NCBI RefSeq assembly: GCF_002005545.1 | Contig: NZ_LBMT01000001.1 | Coordinates: forward strand, 1,510,301 to 1,574,300 | Length of the DNA: 64,000 bases | Direction: 5' to 3' | Source: Streptococcus mitis | Lineage (GTDB): Bacteria > Bacillota > Bacilli > Lactobacillales > Streptococcaceae | Shown: positions 11,696-23,115 of the stretch, one piece after another | Layout of the letters: the number at the start of each line of letters is the position of its first letter | Numbering within the stretch: position 1 is the stretch's first letter | Made by a program: the position numbers and the translations under genes | The notes under the pieces: model-generated | What the model was told of the DNA's origin: nothing | Database searches by the model: none | What the model saw: only the letters and a program-made list of their open reading frames with translations

Positions 11696-13975
11696 CTACA
11701 AGACTTTAAAGACGCTGGCACTGACGCCACCAACCATGTCTTTATCACTTAAATGGCTATTGGTCACCAATAGTTCTAAATTTCCAGCATTTTCAAACTG
11801 GAAGTCTTGCCCTTTAGCATTAAATACAACCAGTAAATGGTCTTCCCCTTGAATCTCATAGACAATCAAACCACTATGTTCATTTGCTGAATGAACAAAA
11901 ACATGATGGTAAATTTCATCATAAGTAGGGTAAGAAAAGGCACCGGTTCCTGTCTTCAATCGAATCATCTGACGGATAAACTCAATACTATCTTGACGCT
12001 CATTAATCAAATCCCAGTTCACTTGGTTCACACTGTCTGGAGCATTATAGCTATTCATAGCACGCTCTCTATCATCATGGGTCAACTCACCATTTTCACC
12101 AGTCGCAACTAGTTTGGTACGACCAAATTCTTGACCGATTTCCATAAAGGCCATCCCTTGCATGAGTAGGTTCATAGCTGTGGCTGTCTCAACCTTGCGC
12201 ATGATTTGTTCTGAACTTTGGTCTGGATGAAGAGTTGCCAATAAATCGTGAAGATTGTAATTGTCATGGGCTTCCACATAGTTAAGTACTTGATTTGGAT
12301 GTGTATAGGTTCCTAATTCACGACTTCCTAGGATTGCTTTAGCTAGAATTGGCTCTGTCGCAGCACCACTGACAAAACCTGACTTGATAGCACCGTAAAC
12401 TTCTCCACCTTTGACAGCATCACGCTGATTGTCATTAAAGAAACCAATATTTGGCATTTCGTAGGCGTTGTCTTTCTTAGCCTTATCATAAGGCGCAAGA
12501 CCTGTTCCCATGTCCCAACCTTCTCCATAAAGGATAATGTTAGGGTCAATTTCATCCAAGCTTTGACGAATCATCTGCATAGTCTTGACATCATGAATCC
12601 CCATCAAATCAAAACGGAAGCCGTCAATATTGTATTCCTGCACCCAGTATAGAAGAGAATCAATCATATACTTGCGGAACATTTCGTGTTCACTGGCTGT
12701 TTCATTTCCAACGCCTGTTCCATTCTGGAAGGTACCGTCTGGATTCATACGATAATAGTAATCAGGGACAGTTGTTTGGAAAGGTGCATCAACAACTGAG
12801 AAGGTATGGTTATAGACCACATCCATAATAACACCAATTCCCGCATCGTGGTAAGCTTGAACCATGGTTTTCAAATCACGAATGACCTGAGCTGGGTCAT
12901 CTGGATTAGTTGAAAAACTAGTTTCTGGCGCGTTATAGTTTTGTGGGTCATAACCCCAGTTGTAGGTTACATTTCCATCCTCATCATATTCTTTATGACG
13001 GTCTGCAATTGGTTGCAACTGAACATAATTGTAGCCTATCTTCTTAATGTAATCAAAAGCAGTTGCTTGGCCGTACTGGTTAACCGTCCCTGTCTGAGCC
13101 GCACCCAAGAAAGTTCCTCTAAGATGTTCATCCACACCTGAGGTCGGTGATTTGGTCAAATCACGAATGTGCATTTCACAAATAACTGCCTTACATGGAT
13201 TTGCCAAGCGCCAAGTAGCCTCTGAACCGTGCTTGACCTCGAAGTTTGCAACTTGCTTTTCTTCATGGCTCAGGATAGCTGAACGTTTGCCATCAGGACT
13301 AGTCGCGATGGTGTAGGGGTCGCGTGTCACTGTTTGGTGATGAGGGAATTGGACTTGATACTGATAAGCCTTACCAGTCAAATCTTCCTCAACATCCAAA
13401 CTCCAGACACCGATTGTATTGTCCTTATGATTATAAGAGTAGCTATTTCCTCTCTCCATATCAAAAGTTTTCCAAACTGGTGCATCATTAGCAGCTGATT
13501 CATAAACAACTACCTGCACTTCTGTCGCTGTCGGAGCCCAGAGGACGAAATGTGCCTGATTATCCTCTACACGGCACCCCAATTCCCCTTGGTAGCCCCA
13601 ATGGTGGTCGAAACTAGCACTATTGATAGCCTTGTCAAAGGCAAAAGGATTTTGATTTTTATAGAAAGGACTGGCAATAGCAGGATTTTCAGAATAATAA
13701 ATTCTATCATCCCCTTCCAAAATCCAGACCTCTGTTAAGAGAGGATAGTGATTAAAACGGATAGCATACTCTTTACTGGTTTGGCCAGTATGAACCACAA
13801 AATTCAAGCTTTCTAAGGGATAAGCACTTGGGTGTTCGAAACTAAATAAAGCACCAAAATAATCTTCTTTGTAGGTTAGCAAATCAATTCGCTGGTCCTG
13901 ACTTTTTACAAAAGAGCAAGTGTCATATTCTCCATTCTTGCGGTGGTAATGAATGCGCATAGGGTAGTTATACAT
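11696..13975 (-). CDS. pulA: Type I pullulanase, cytosolic (GH13)
   Basis: 759 residues. Debranching enzyme that cleaves alpha-1,6 links of pullulan or glycogen. An N-terminal beta-rich region is followed by a CBM48-like domain and the GH13 barrel. The pullulanase signature YNWGYDPQNYNAPE, then MDVVYNHT, GFRFDLMGIHD (nucleophile D), ILYGEGWDMG (acid/base E) and VEAHDNYNLHD are present. There is no signal peptide or LPxTG, so it is the intracellular enzyme, not the surface pullulanase SpuA. ATG at 13975 has AAGGA about ten bases upstream. Its position between ligA and gapN and near glgBCDA suggests a role in turnover of internal or imported alpha-glucan. Confidence 0.96.
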   Translation of the reverse strand: MYNYPMRIHYHRKNGEYDTCSFVKSQDQRIDLLTYKEDYFGALFSFEHPSAYPLESLNFVVHTGQTSKEYAIRFNHYPLLTEVWILEGDDRIYYSENPAIASPFYKNQNPFAFDKAINSASFDHHWGYQGELGCRVEDNQAHFVLWAPTATEVQVVVYESAANDAPVWKTFDMERGNSYSYNHKDNTIGVWSLDVEEDLTGKAYQYQVQFPHHQTVTRDPYTIATSPDGKRSAILSHEEKQVANFEVKHGSEATWRLANPCKAVICEMHIRDLTKSPTSGVDEHLRGTFLGAAQTGTVNQYGQATAFDYIKKIGYNYVQLQPIADRHKEYDEDGNVTYNWGYDPQNYNAPETSFSTNPDDPAQVIRDLKTMVQAYHDAGIGVIMDVVYNHTFSVVDAPFQTTVPDYYYRMNPDGTFQNGTGVGNETASEHEMFRKYMIDSLLYWVQEYNIDGFRFDLMGIHDVKTMQMIRQSLDEIDPNIILYGEGWDMGTGLAPYDKAKKDNAYEMPNIGFFNDNQRDAVKGGEVYGAIKSGFVSGAATEPILAKAILGSRELGTYTHPNQVLNYVEAHDNYNLHDLLATLHPDQSSEQIMRKVETATAMNLLMQGMAFMEIGQEFGRTKLVATGENGELTHDDRERAMNSYNAPDSVNQVNWDLINERQDSIEFIRQMIRLKTGTGAFSYPTYDEIYHHVFVHSANEHSGLIVYEIQGEDHLLVVFNAKGQDFQFENAGNLELLVTNSHLSDKDMVGGVSASVFKVL

Positions 13976-14086
13976 TTTTTATTTTTCCTTTTTTTATTTG
14001 TTTCTGTTTTACTAATAAATTTTTGACTAATTTTGTCCCGATTAACAAACTAGTTATACTGTCTAAACTCTGGGTTTAAACTATCA

Positions 14087-16081
<1,995 letters not shown>

Positions 16082-16137
16082 ACGAGAAGGGCGGAAAAAA
16101 CACTTAGATTGGAATTATTTTTAAAACTCAAACAGAC

Positions 16138-17316
16138 TTATGTCTCTTTTTTGAAATGAGTTCGAACATATCCGAGAGCTAAGAAAGATAAGGCGACAAC
16201 TCCAAGTCCAATAATCAAGAAAGAATAAAGATGGACACTTGGAAGCCAGATCATTAAACCTGTTGCAATAGGCATAAATAGTATAGCTAAGGTATAAATC
16301 GAACTGAGAACTCTACCAAGATATTCACCTTCAACCTTGGTTTGTACTTGAGTAAAAAAGTGAATATTGAATATCGTCATAAATAATTCACAAATGAAAT
16401 TCCCTGAAAAAGTCAGATAGGATGGGAGAGTGAATCCCATTATCATCACCCCAAGTCCAGTCAGAGCCAATAAAAACAGAAGCATTTCCATACTAGCTTT
16501 AATCTTACTAGCTAGCAGCGCCCCAACAATAGACCCAATAGCACCCATTGTTAAAATAGTGGCATAAGCACCTTGAACTCCATAGAGCTGATTTGAAAAG
16601 GGGAGGAGGTAATTAAAGGCTGCGAAGAAAAAATTGACACTTGAAGCCATGACTAACAAAAAGAAGATTTCCTTTTGCTTCACAATATAGTGAACCCCCT
16701 CCTTGATATCAGAAAAAATAACTTTGAATGTTAGTTTCTTCTCACCCATAGTCTTCTCTTCTTTCTTTGGAAGCAAGGCTACTAAGCCAAAAGCGAGAAA
16801 AAAACTAAGGGCATCTAATACCAAGGTAATGCGAAGACTTGCAAATTGTAAGACCAGAAAAGATAGTACAGGGGAACTCACACTGACAACCTGCATCACT
16901 AATTCCAAACGAGAATTGTAGAGGACCAGTTCATCCTTCTCTACCAATTCTGTGATAATGGCCTTATTTGCCGGTCTAGAAAAGGCAAAAGCAATAGCCT
17001 GCACAATGTTAGCAACAATCAAAGCCCCAATCATCCAGCTATCATTCCTTATGAAAGAAATAGCCAGACAAAGAATCCCACAAACAAGGTCTGTCGCCAT
17101 TAAAATCTTACGACGAGAAAATCGGTCTGAAATGACTCCGCCAAAGGGATTTACGAGAATAGATGTGACGAGTTCAGAAATCTGATACATTCCTAAAACA
17201 GTCTGCCCGATAGTCCCCATGGAAGCCAACCAGACACTATTTCCATAATCATAGAGCATATTCCCTATCTTGTTAACAGCTCCACGACTAATCAACTGTA
17301 CTGCGTAGCGATTCAT
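16138..17316 (-). CDS. MFS efflux transporter
   Basis: 392 residues with about 12 hydrophobic segments, a major facilitator of the drug-exporter (MefA-like) type. The loop between segments 2 and 3 carries the MFS signature GGVISDRFSRRKIL. The substrate cannot be told from sequence. ATG at 17316 has AGGAG at normal spacing. It sits 79 bases after an Rgg-type regulator on the same strand, so it is a plausible target of that regulator (inferred). A candidate extended -10 (TGA-TACAAT) in the gap suggests it also has its own promoter. A GC-rich terminator follows at 16069-16092. Confidence 0.85.
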   Translation of the reverse strand: MNRYAVQLISRGAVNKIGNMLYDYGNSVWLASMGTIGQTVLGMYQISELVTSILVNPFGGVISDRFSRRKILMATDLVCGILCLAISFIRNDSWMIGALIVANIVQAIAFAFSRPANKAIITELVEKDELVLYNSRLELVMQVVSVSSPVLSFLVLQFASLRITLVLDALSFFLAFGLVALLPKKEEKTMGEKKLTFKVIFSDIKEGVHYIVKQKEIFFLLVMASSVNFFFAAFNYLLPFSNQLYGVQGAYATILTMGAIGSIVGALLASKIKASMEMLLFLLALTGLGVMIMGFTLPSYLTFSGNFICELFMTIFNIHFFTQVQTKVEGEYLGRVLSSIYTLAILFMPIATGLMIWLPSVHLYSFLIIGLGVVALSFLALGYVRTHFKKET

Positions 17317-17395
17317 ATAAAAACTCCTCTCAAATTTTGAAACTATTGTATCAAAACCGAAAGGAGCTTTTTATTTCTTCCCTTATTTGGGAAAA

Positions 17396-18259
17396 TTAAT
17401 CTTTGACAAATTTTTCGTAGTGTTCCTGATAGTAGGCTACTTGCTCTGGAAGACCTAACACATCAAAAATATGCATGGCCTCTTGCATCTGCTTACAGCC
17501 TTCTTTACACTGTCCCTTTTGGTACAAGGCAAAACCTTTTAAGTAATGTAAAATATTCCGTTCATACAGACTAATGTTTTTACCAATAATCTTCTCTGTA
17601 TAAGTCTCAAAATAGCTTGCATTGTCAAAAGAAAGATGCTCTAAACAATGCTGGTAACAATTGAGGGCCAAAATCAACACTAATCTCTTATGGCGACCAA
17701 TCTCTTGGTAAAATTCTTCCCTCTCCATAACTTCTCTACCAATCCGAGTGACATAGTCCACATCGTAGAAACTATAGAGGTTACCAAACAGAATCAATTC
17801 ATACATGGTCCATTCTTCTGTTTTGAAGAGATAATCTGCTACCTTATCCAAATCATCCTGCTTCATCTCATAAGTCGCATCTCTTTGACAAATCAGACCT
17901 TGTAGCAAAATCCAGTTCAGCTCAAAATAGAGGGGATTTGTCGAACTCTTAGCCTTTTCAAGTTGTTCTTCTTGAAGCTTTTGAAAACCTGCAATATCAT
18001 TTGAGTAGTAAAGCGGAATAATTTGTCCCATCATGGCAACATGTTCATGATTGTGAAAATCCCTTGCCTTATCCATGAAATTTTCAATTGTGACATGAAT
18101 GTTATCCAAAAGCTCAAAGAAACGTGAGACTGCTAGGTCAGACTCCCCAAGCTCAAAGCGAGATAACTGAGAGGTTGAACAGGATTCCCCTGCCGCCTCC
18201 TTTAAAGAATAATTTCCACTTGTTCGAAATTCACGAAATACTTTTCCAAGATGTTCCAT
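17396..18259 (-). CDS. Rgg/MutR-family transcriptional regulator
   Basis: 287 residues, the normal size for Rgg proteins. An N-terminal helix-turn-helix (about 5-60, with EFRTSGNYSLKEAAGESCSTSQLSRFELGES broken into HTH helices) is followed by an all-helical TPR-like C-terminal domain of the type that binds short hydrophobic peptides. I place the start at ATG 18259 (MEHLGKVFREFR), two bases after the stop of the ABC-F gene. A longer reading beginning ten codons earlier overlaps that gene and does not match the family. No short pheromone gene was recognised nearby, so peptide control is not shown. Likely target: the adjacent MFS exporter. Confidence 0.88.
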   Translation of the reverse strand: MEHLGKVFREFRTSGNYSLKEAAGESCSTSQLSRFELGESDLAVSRFFELLDNIHVTIENFMDKARDFHNHEHVAMMGQIIPLYYSNDIAGFQKLQEEQLEKAKSSTNPLYFELNWILLQGLICQRDATYEMKQDDLDKVADYLFKTEEWTMYELILFGNLYSFYDVDYVTRIGREVMEREEFYQEIGRHKRLVLILALNCYQHCLEHLSFDNASYFETYTEKIIGKNISLYERNILHYLKGFALYQKGQCKEGCKQMQEAMHIFDVLGLPEQVAYYQEHYEKFVKD

Positions 18260-18261
18260 CT

Positions 18262-20163
18262 TTACACCTGCTCTGATAATTCTTCCCATTCAAGCATAGC
18301 TTCTTCCTGACGGTGGCTAATTTTGTCCAGCTCAGCCTGCAATTCCATCAGTTTGTCGGCATCGTTTGTTTCCAACATTTGTTCAGAAATAGCTTGGCTT
18401 TGACTTTCTAACTCTTCTATTTCAGCTTCTAGATTTTCAATTTGTCGCATGAGTTTGCGAACTTCTTTTTGACTTTCTTTCTGAGCTTGATAGTCATTAA
18501 CTGGACTTGATTCTTTTGCTTGATTGTTAGTTGAAGCTTCCTCAGTCTGACTCATTTCTACTTCTACTTTCTTCTCAACATAGTAGTCGTAATCTCCCAG
18601 ATAAAGAGTCGAACCCTTCTCAGACAATTCCAGTACATGAGTTGCCACACGATTGATAAAGTAACGGTCATGGCTAACGAATAGAAGAGTACCATCGAAG
18701 TCAATCAAGGCATTTTCCAACACTTCCTTGCTATCAATATCCAAGTGGTTGGTTGGCTCATCCAGAATCAAGAAGTTGTTGTTCTCCATAGACAATTTAG
18801 CCAAAAGCAAACGAGCTTTCTCTCCACCTGACAACATACCAACTGATTTTTTAACATCATCTCCTGAGAAAAGGAAGGCCCCAAGACGGTTGCGGATTTC
18901 AACTTCTGGCGTCAGTTTAAAATCATTCCAGAGTTCATCTAGGACCGTATTACTTGGTGTTAGCTTGCTTTGAGTTTGATCATAGTATCCAACCTCAACA
19001 TTAGCGCCAAAGCGCTTTTCACCCTTGATAAACGGAATCTGCTCCACGATTGATTTGATAAAGGTTGACTTGCCGATACCATTTGGACCAACGATAGCGA
19101 CAGCATTCATTTTACGAAGGTCTAGGTTAATCGGTTGTGACAAGACTTCCCCGTCATAGCCAACAGCTGCATTTTCAACAGTCAATACAACATTACCCGA
19201 CATTTTCTCAGACTGGAAGGTCATGTTAGCAGATTTTTTACCAGCTTCAGGCTTGTCTAAGCGGTCCATTTTTTCTAGTTGTTTACGACGGGATTGGGCA
19301 CGTTTGGTCGTCGAAGCACGGACTAGATTGCGATTGACAAAGTCTTCCAGAGCAGCGATTTCCTTTTGTTGCTTTTCATAGTTTTTTGCTTCAGTAGCTA
19401 GCTTCTGCTCCTTTAATTCGACAAAACGAGAGTAATTACCCACATAACGATCCAAAGAATGCTTGGTCAAATCCAGCGTAATTATCGCAACCTTGTCCAA
19501 GAAATAACGGTCGTGGCTGACGATAATGAGGGCACCGCTATAATTTACCAAGTAATTCTCTAGCCAGGCAATGGTTTCGATATCCAAGTGGTTGGTTGGC
19601 TCGTCCAAGACCAAGAGATTAGGCTTTTCAAGGAGCATTTTGGCCAGCGCCAGACGGGTATTTTGACCACCAGAAAGCTCAGCAATTTTCATCTGCCACA
19701 TAGACTCGTCAAACTTGAATCCATTCAAAATCGCTCGAATATCAGCTTCATAGGTAAAACCACCTGCTTGGCGAAAATTCTCAGATAAGCGGTCGTAATC
19801 TGACATCAGCTTATTCAAGTCCTCACCAGACTTTTCCCCCATCTCCAGCTCCATCTGACGAAGTTGTTTCTCCGTCCGACGTAAGTCATCAAAGACATGA
19901 AGCATTTCATCGTAGATGGTATTTTCAGACTCAAAACGGCTATCTTGGGCTAGGTAAGATAGAGAAATATCTTTTTTCTTATTGATTTCTCCGCTAGTTG
20001 GCTCCTCTTCTCCAACCAAAATCTTCAAAAGAGTAGACTTACCTGCTCCATTTTTCCCAACAAGGGCAATCCTGTCTCGTTCATCAACCTGCAGGTTGAT
20101 ATTATCAAAAAGAACCTCTCCTGCAAAAGAACGTTCAATTTTATTAGCTTGTAAAATAATCAT
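18262..20163 (-). CDS. ABC-F family ATPase (YdiF/EttA-like)
   Basis: 633 residues with two ABC domains and no membrane segments. ABC-F proteins act on the ribosome as translation factors or antibiotic-protection factors. The first ABC has GKNGAGKST and LSGGQNTRLALAK with DEPTNHLD; the second has GPNGIGKST and LSGGEKARLLLAK with DEPTNHLD. Between them is the charged linker (KKSANMTFQSEKM region), and a C-terminal coiled coil rich in E/Q/K covers about 560-633. I place the start at ATG 20163 (MIILQANKIERSF). Twenty further upstream codons are open but not family-like. The ATG is 6 bases after TGC-TATACT without a ribosome site, so it is probably leaderless. Rgg follows with a 2-base gap. Confidence 0.93.
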   Translation of the reverse strand: MIILQANKIERSFAGEVLFDNINLQVDERDRIALVGKNGAGKSTLLKILVGEEEPTSGEINKKKDISLSYLAQDSRFESENTIYDEMLHVFDDLRRTEKQLRQMELEMGEKSGEDLNKLMSDYDRLSENFRQAGGFTYEADIRAILNGFKFDESMWQMKIAELSGGQNTRLALAKMLLEKPNLLVLDEPTNHLDIETIAWLENYLVNYSGALIIVSHDRYFLDKVAIITLDLTKHSLDRYVGNYSRFVELKEQKLATEAKNYEKQQKEIAALEDFVNRNLVRASTTKRAQSRRKQLEKMDRLDKPEAGKKSANMTFQSEKMSGNVVLTVENAAVGYDGEVLSQPINLDLRKMNAVAIVGPNGIGKSTFIKSIVEQIPFIKGEKRFGANVEVGYYDQTQSKLTPSNTVLDELWNDFKLTPEVEIRNRLGAFLFSGDDVKKSVGMLSGGEKARLLLAKLSMENNNFLILDEPTNHLDIDSKEVLENALIDFDGTLLFVSHDRYFINRVATHVLELSEKGSTLYLGDYDYYVEKKVEVEMSQTEEASTNNQAKESSPVNDYQAQKESQKEVRKLMRQIENLEAEIEELESQSQAISEQMLETNDADKLMELQAELDKISHRQEEAMLEWEELSEQV

Positions 20164-20169
20164 ACAAGT

Positions 20170-20198
20170 AGTATAGCATGTTTCCCAAAGGCATTCAA
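20170..20198 (-). promoter_or_regulatory. ABC-F gene promoter placed for a leaderless start
   Basis: TTGAAT (20193-20198), a 17-base spacer and an extended -10 TGC-TATACT (hexamer 20170-20175), followed by only 6 bases before the ATG at 20163. The same promoter probably serves the downstream rgg gene. Confidence 0.7.
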
Positions 20199-20249
20199 GA
20201 CTTGATAAACAGGCATATGTCACTACTTTTCTGAAAATTATGCTACCGT

Positions 20250-20278
20250 TTTACTAAAACGCTAAAAAGTGCTATAAT
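20250..20278 (+). promoter_or_regulatory. pgm promoter
   Basis: TTTACT (20250-20255), a 17-base spacer and an extended -10 TGC-TATAAT (20273-20278), followed by a leader with AAAAGGAG before the ATG. Confidence 0.8.
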
Positions 20279-20316
20279 GTGAACGGTTAAAACAATTTAT
20301 AAAAAGGAGAATTTTA

Positions 20317-22035
20317 ATGTCTTACCAAGAAAATTACCAGAAATGGGTTGATTTTGCGGAGCTTCCTGACTATCTTCGTCAAGATTTGGAAAATATGGAC
20401 GAAAAAACAAAGGAAGATGCCTTCTATACAAATCTTGAATTTGGTACTGCAGGTATGCGTGGCTTGATTGGTGCTGGTACAAACCGCATCAACATCTACG
20501 TTGTTCGCCAAGCTACTGAAGGTTTGGCTCGTTTGATTGAGTCAAAAGGTGGAAACGAAAAAGAACGAGGTGTCGCAATCGCCTACGATAGCCGTCACTT
20601 CTCACCTGAGTTTGCCTTTGAATCTGCGGCAGTTCTTGCTAAACACGGCATCAAATCTTACGTATTTGAAAGCCTTCGTCCAACTCCAGAACTATCATTT
20701 GCAGTTCGTCACCTCAACTGTTTCGCGGGTATCATGGTCACAGCCAGCCACAACCCTGCACCATTTAACGGGTACAAGGTTTACGGTGAAGACGGTGGAC
20801 AAATGCCTCCACACGACGCAGATGCTTTGACTACTTATATCCGTGCAATCGAAAACCCATTTGCAGTTGAAGTTGCTGATGTGGAAGCTGAAAAAGCTTC
20901 TGGCTTGATTGAAGTTATCGGCGAAGCTGTCGATGTAGAATACCTCAAAGAAGTCAAAGATGTGAACATCAACCCAGCCTTGATTGAAGAATTCGGTAAA
21001 GACATGAAGATTGTCTACACACCACTTCATGGTACTGGTGAGATGTTGGCTCGTCGTGCTCTTGCCCAAGCAGGATTTGACTCAGTTCAAGTCGTTGAAG
21101 CGCAAGCAACTGCTGACCCAGACTTCTCAACTGTAAAATCTCCAAACCCAGAAAGCCAAGCAGCTTTTGCTCTTGCTGAAGAACTTGGTCGTCAAGTTGG
21201 TGCAGATGTTCTTGTGGCAACTGACCCTGATGCTGACCGTGTTGGTGTTGAAGTTCTTCAAAAAGATGGTAGCTACCTCAACCTTTCAGGTAACCAAATC
21301 GGTGCAATCATGGCTAAATACATCTTGGAAGCCCACAAAAACGCTGGAACTCTTCCTAAAAATGCAGCCCTATGTAAATCTATCGTATCAACTGACTTGG
21401 TAACGAAGATTGCTGAAAGCTACGGCGCAACTATGTTCAACGTCTTGACTGGTTTCAAATTCATCGCTGAAAAAATTCAAGAATTCGAAGAAAAACACAA
21501 CCACACTTACATGATGGGATTTGAAGAAAGCTTCGGTTACTTGATTAAACCATTCGTACGTGATAAAGATGCTATCCAAGCTGTTCTTGTCGTTGCTGAA
21601 CTTGCTGCCTACTACCGTTCACGTGGTTTGACCCTTGCTGACGGTATCGAAGAAATCTACAAAGAATACGGCTACTACGCTGAAAAAACTATCTCTGTTA
21701 CTCTTTCAGGTGTCGATGGTGCTGAACAAATCAAAGCAATTATGGCTAAATTCCGTAACAATGCTCCAAAAGAATGGAACGCAACAGCTATCACTGTCGT
21801 AGAAGACTTCAAGGCTCAAACTGCCACTGCTGCTGACGGAACTGTTACAAACTTGACAACTCCTCCAAGTGATGTTTTGAAATACACACTTGCTGACGGT
21901 TCATGGATTGCTGTTCGCCCTTCAGGTACAGAACCAAAAATCAAATTCTACATTGCAGTTGTAGGTGAAACCAACGAAGAATCACAAGCTAAGATTGCTA
22001 ATATCGAAGCAGAAATCAATGCTTTTGTAAAATAA
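20317..22035 (+). CDS. pgm: Phosphoglucomutase (alpha-D-phosphohexomutase family)
   Basis: 572 residues, the size of the streptococcal PGM/PMM enzyme. It interconverts glucose-1-phosphate and glucose-6-phosphate, linking glycolysis to glycogen, capsule and cell-wall sugar nucleotides. It has the phosphoserine loop GIMVTASHNPAPFNGYK, the metal-binding DPDADRVGV, the sugar-binding GFEESFGYL and the C-terminal phosphate-binding RPSGTEPKIKFY. ATG at 20317 has AAAAGGAG upstream. Codon bias is strong, suggesting high expression. It is monocistronic, between a good promoter and the terminator at 22044-22076. Functionally it would supply glucose-1-phosphate to GlgC. Confidence 0.96.
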   Translation: MSYQENYQKWVDFAELPDYLRQDLENMDEKTKEDAFYTNLEFGTAGMRGLIGAGTNRINIYVVRQATEGLARLIESKGGNEKERGVAIAYDSRHFSPEFAFESAAVLAKHGIKSYVFESLRPTPELSFAVRHLNCFAGIMVTASHNPAPFNGYKVYGEDGGQMPPHDADALTTYIRAIENPFAVEVADVEAEKASGLIEVIGEAVDVEYLKEVKDVNINPALIEEFGKDMKIVYTPLHGTGEMLARRALAQAGFDSVQVVEAQATADPDFSTVKSPNPESQAAFALAEELGRQVGADVLVATDPDADRVGVEVLQKDGSYLNLSGNQIGAIMAKYILEAHKNAGTLPKNAALCKSIVSTDLVTKIAESYGATMFNVLTGFKFIAEKIQEFEEKHNHTYMMGFEESFGYLIKPFVRDKDAIQAVLVVAELAAYYRSRGLTLADGIEEIYKEYGYYAEKTISVTLSGVDGAEQIKAIMAKFRNNAPKEWNATAITVVEDFKAQTATAADGTVTNLTTPPSDVLKYTLADGSWIAVRPSGTEPKIKFYIAVVGETNEESQAKIANIEAEINAFVK

Positions 22036-22043
22036 AGTCCTAT

Positions 22044-22076
22044 AAAAGATGAGACCAACCAATCTCATCTTTTTTT
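22044..22076 (+). terminator. Terminator after pgm
   Basis: An 11-bp stem (22044-22054 with 22063-22073) followed by a run of T, 9 bases after the pgm stop. Confidence 0.85.
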
Positions 22077-22146
22077 CGTATCAAATCTAAGCAATTTTAG
22101 AAACTTTATGGCATACTAGACTTATCAATGAAAGCGAGGTAATCTC

Positions 22147-22494
22147 ATGGAACAATTTTTAGATAATATCAAAGACCTTGAAGTCACTACAGTTGCGCGT
22201 GCGCAAGAAGCTCTTGATAAAAAAGAAACTGCAACCTTCTTTATCGGTCGCAAAACTTGCCCTTACTGCCGTAAATTTGCAGGTACATTGGCAGGTGTCG
22301 TAGCTGAAACCAAAGCTCACATCTACTTCATCAATAGTGAAGAAGTAAGCCAACTCAATGAGTTGCAAGAATTCCGCTCACGCTATGGAATTCCAACTGT
22401 ACCAGGCTTCGTTCACATTGCAGATGGACAAATCAATGTCCGTTGCGACTCTTCAATGTCAGCACAAGAAATCAAAGATTTCGCTGGATTGTAA
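22147..22494 (+). CDS. Thioredoxin-like protein (bacteriocin transport accessory type)
   Basis: 115 residues with a thioredoxin fold core. The redox motif CPYC is at C38-C41 (FFIGRKTCPYCRKF) and the cis-proline loop is GIPTVPGFVHI. Streptococcal members of this group are annotated as bacteriocin transport accessory protein (Bta), though direct function is poorly established. There is no signal peptide, so it is cytosolic, likely a disulfide reductase. ATG at 22147 is preceded by GAGG at a somewhat long spacing. No bacteriocin genes are seen nearby. The 3' flank runs into the att-like region beside tmRNA. Confidence 0.85.
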   Translation: MEQFLDNIKDLEVTTVARAQEALDKKETATFFIGRKTCPYCRKFAGTLAGVVAETKAHIYFINSEEVSQLNELQEFRSRYGIPTVPGFVHIADGQINVRCDSSMSAQEIKDFAGL

Positions 22495-22530
22495 AAAATC
22501 AGCTAACAAGTTTTAAAATCACAAAAACGC

Positions 22531-22717
22531 ATAATGGAGCCGAAGAACGCTTTGCGAAGTATATAGATTTCTAGGATACGACAAAAATGTTGTATCCTTT
22601 GTTGTATCCTTTTTTTGCAAAAGAATACCAAGGAATACTAAAGACAAAAATAAAAAACGTTGATTTAACAACGTTTTACCAAGGAATGCAAAAGAATGCA
22701 AAGGAATAATGGAGCCG
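22531..22717. other. Attachment-site-like region beside tmRNA
   Basis: The 12 bases ATAATGGAGCCG at 22706-22717 cover the last bases of the tmRNA gene and recur exactly at 22531-22542. Between them are short direct repeats (for example GTTGTATCCTT twice near 22590-22612, and GGAATnC/GAATnC units around 22620-22640 and 22680-22705), like arm-type sites of tyrosine recombinases. tmRNA 3' ends are common integration targets. I infer a scar of a former integrated element. No integrase gene remains here. Confidence 0.45.
22646..22677 (-). terminator. Terminator of tmRNA transcript
   Basis: A 9-bp stem (22654-22662 with 22669-22677) with a 6-base loop, followed on the minus strand by a long T-rich run. 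The core (AACGTTGTTAAATCAACG) is repeated at 305-322 next to the recombinase remnant. Confidence 0.75.
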
Positions 22718-23054
22718 GTGGGAGTCGAACCCACGTCCAAACACCTGCCAACATATTTGTCTACAACCATAGGTTATGTATTATTTTAACAGTCCCTCGA
22801 CACATAACTCAAGCCTAGAAACTGCGAGTCTATCAATCTCTTATCAAGCCGCTAGACAAGACTTGATCGTATCTCGCTAATAATAAGACCTGTCATTGAA
22901 CACGAGCAATTCAAATCGGGTCACGCCTGCTGGTGTTTAGGCAGCTAGAGCGTAAGAAGTGTTATTTTTTGCAGTTATATTTAACTGAGCGTTTACGTCG
23001 CCACACGAGTCGCAAAATATGCCTCATAATGCCTGTCGAATCCGTAACGACCCC
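22710..23054 (-). ncRNA. ssrA: tmRNA (transfer-messenger RNA)
   Basis: About 345 nt on the minus strand. The 5' end GGGGTCGTTACGGATTCGAC and the 3' end with the TpsiC arm GGTTCGAnTCCC followed by CGGCTCCA form the tRNA-like domain. The tag frame reads KNNTSYALAA then TAA, at about 22935-22970, with an upstream GCA resume triplet inside TGCAAAAAAT; this matches the streptococcal AKNNTSYALAA tag. Pseudoknot regions lie between. It rescues stalled ribosomes together with SmpB (not in the window). The mature 3' CCA is encoded. Confidence 0.95.
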
Positions 23055-23070
23055 AAAAGACAATAAAACC

Positions 23071-23099
23071 ATTATACCTTATCTAAGTCAAAAATGCAA
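23071..23099 (-). promoter_or_regulatory. tmRNA promoter
   Basis: TATAAT on the minus strand (23071-23076), with TTGCAT 17 bases upstream (23094-23099). The start would be near 23063, a few bases before the mature tmRNA 5' end. Confidence 0.65.
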
Positions 23100-23115
23100 A
23101 AAGGAAATCAACTAA

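Noticed and set aside
17317..17395. Possible short pheromone gene for the Rgg regulator
   Set aside because: No short frame with a ribosome site and a hydrophobic C-terminus was found in the gap or just upstream.
22519..22770. 83-codon frame reading GSTPTG
   Set aside because: It overlaps the tmRNA 3' end and the att-like region; the sequence is explained by the RNA gene.
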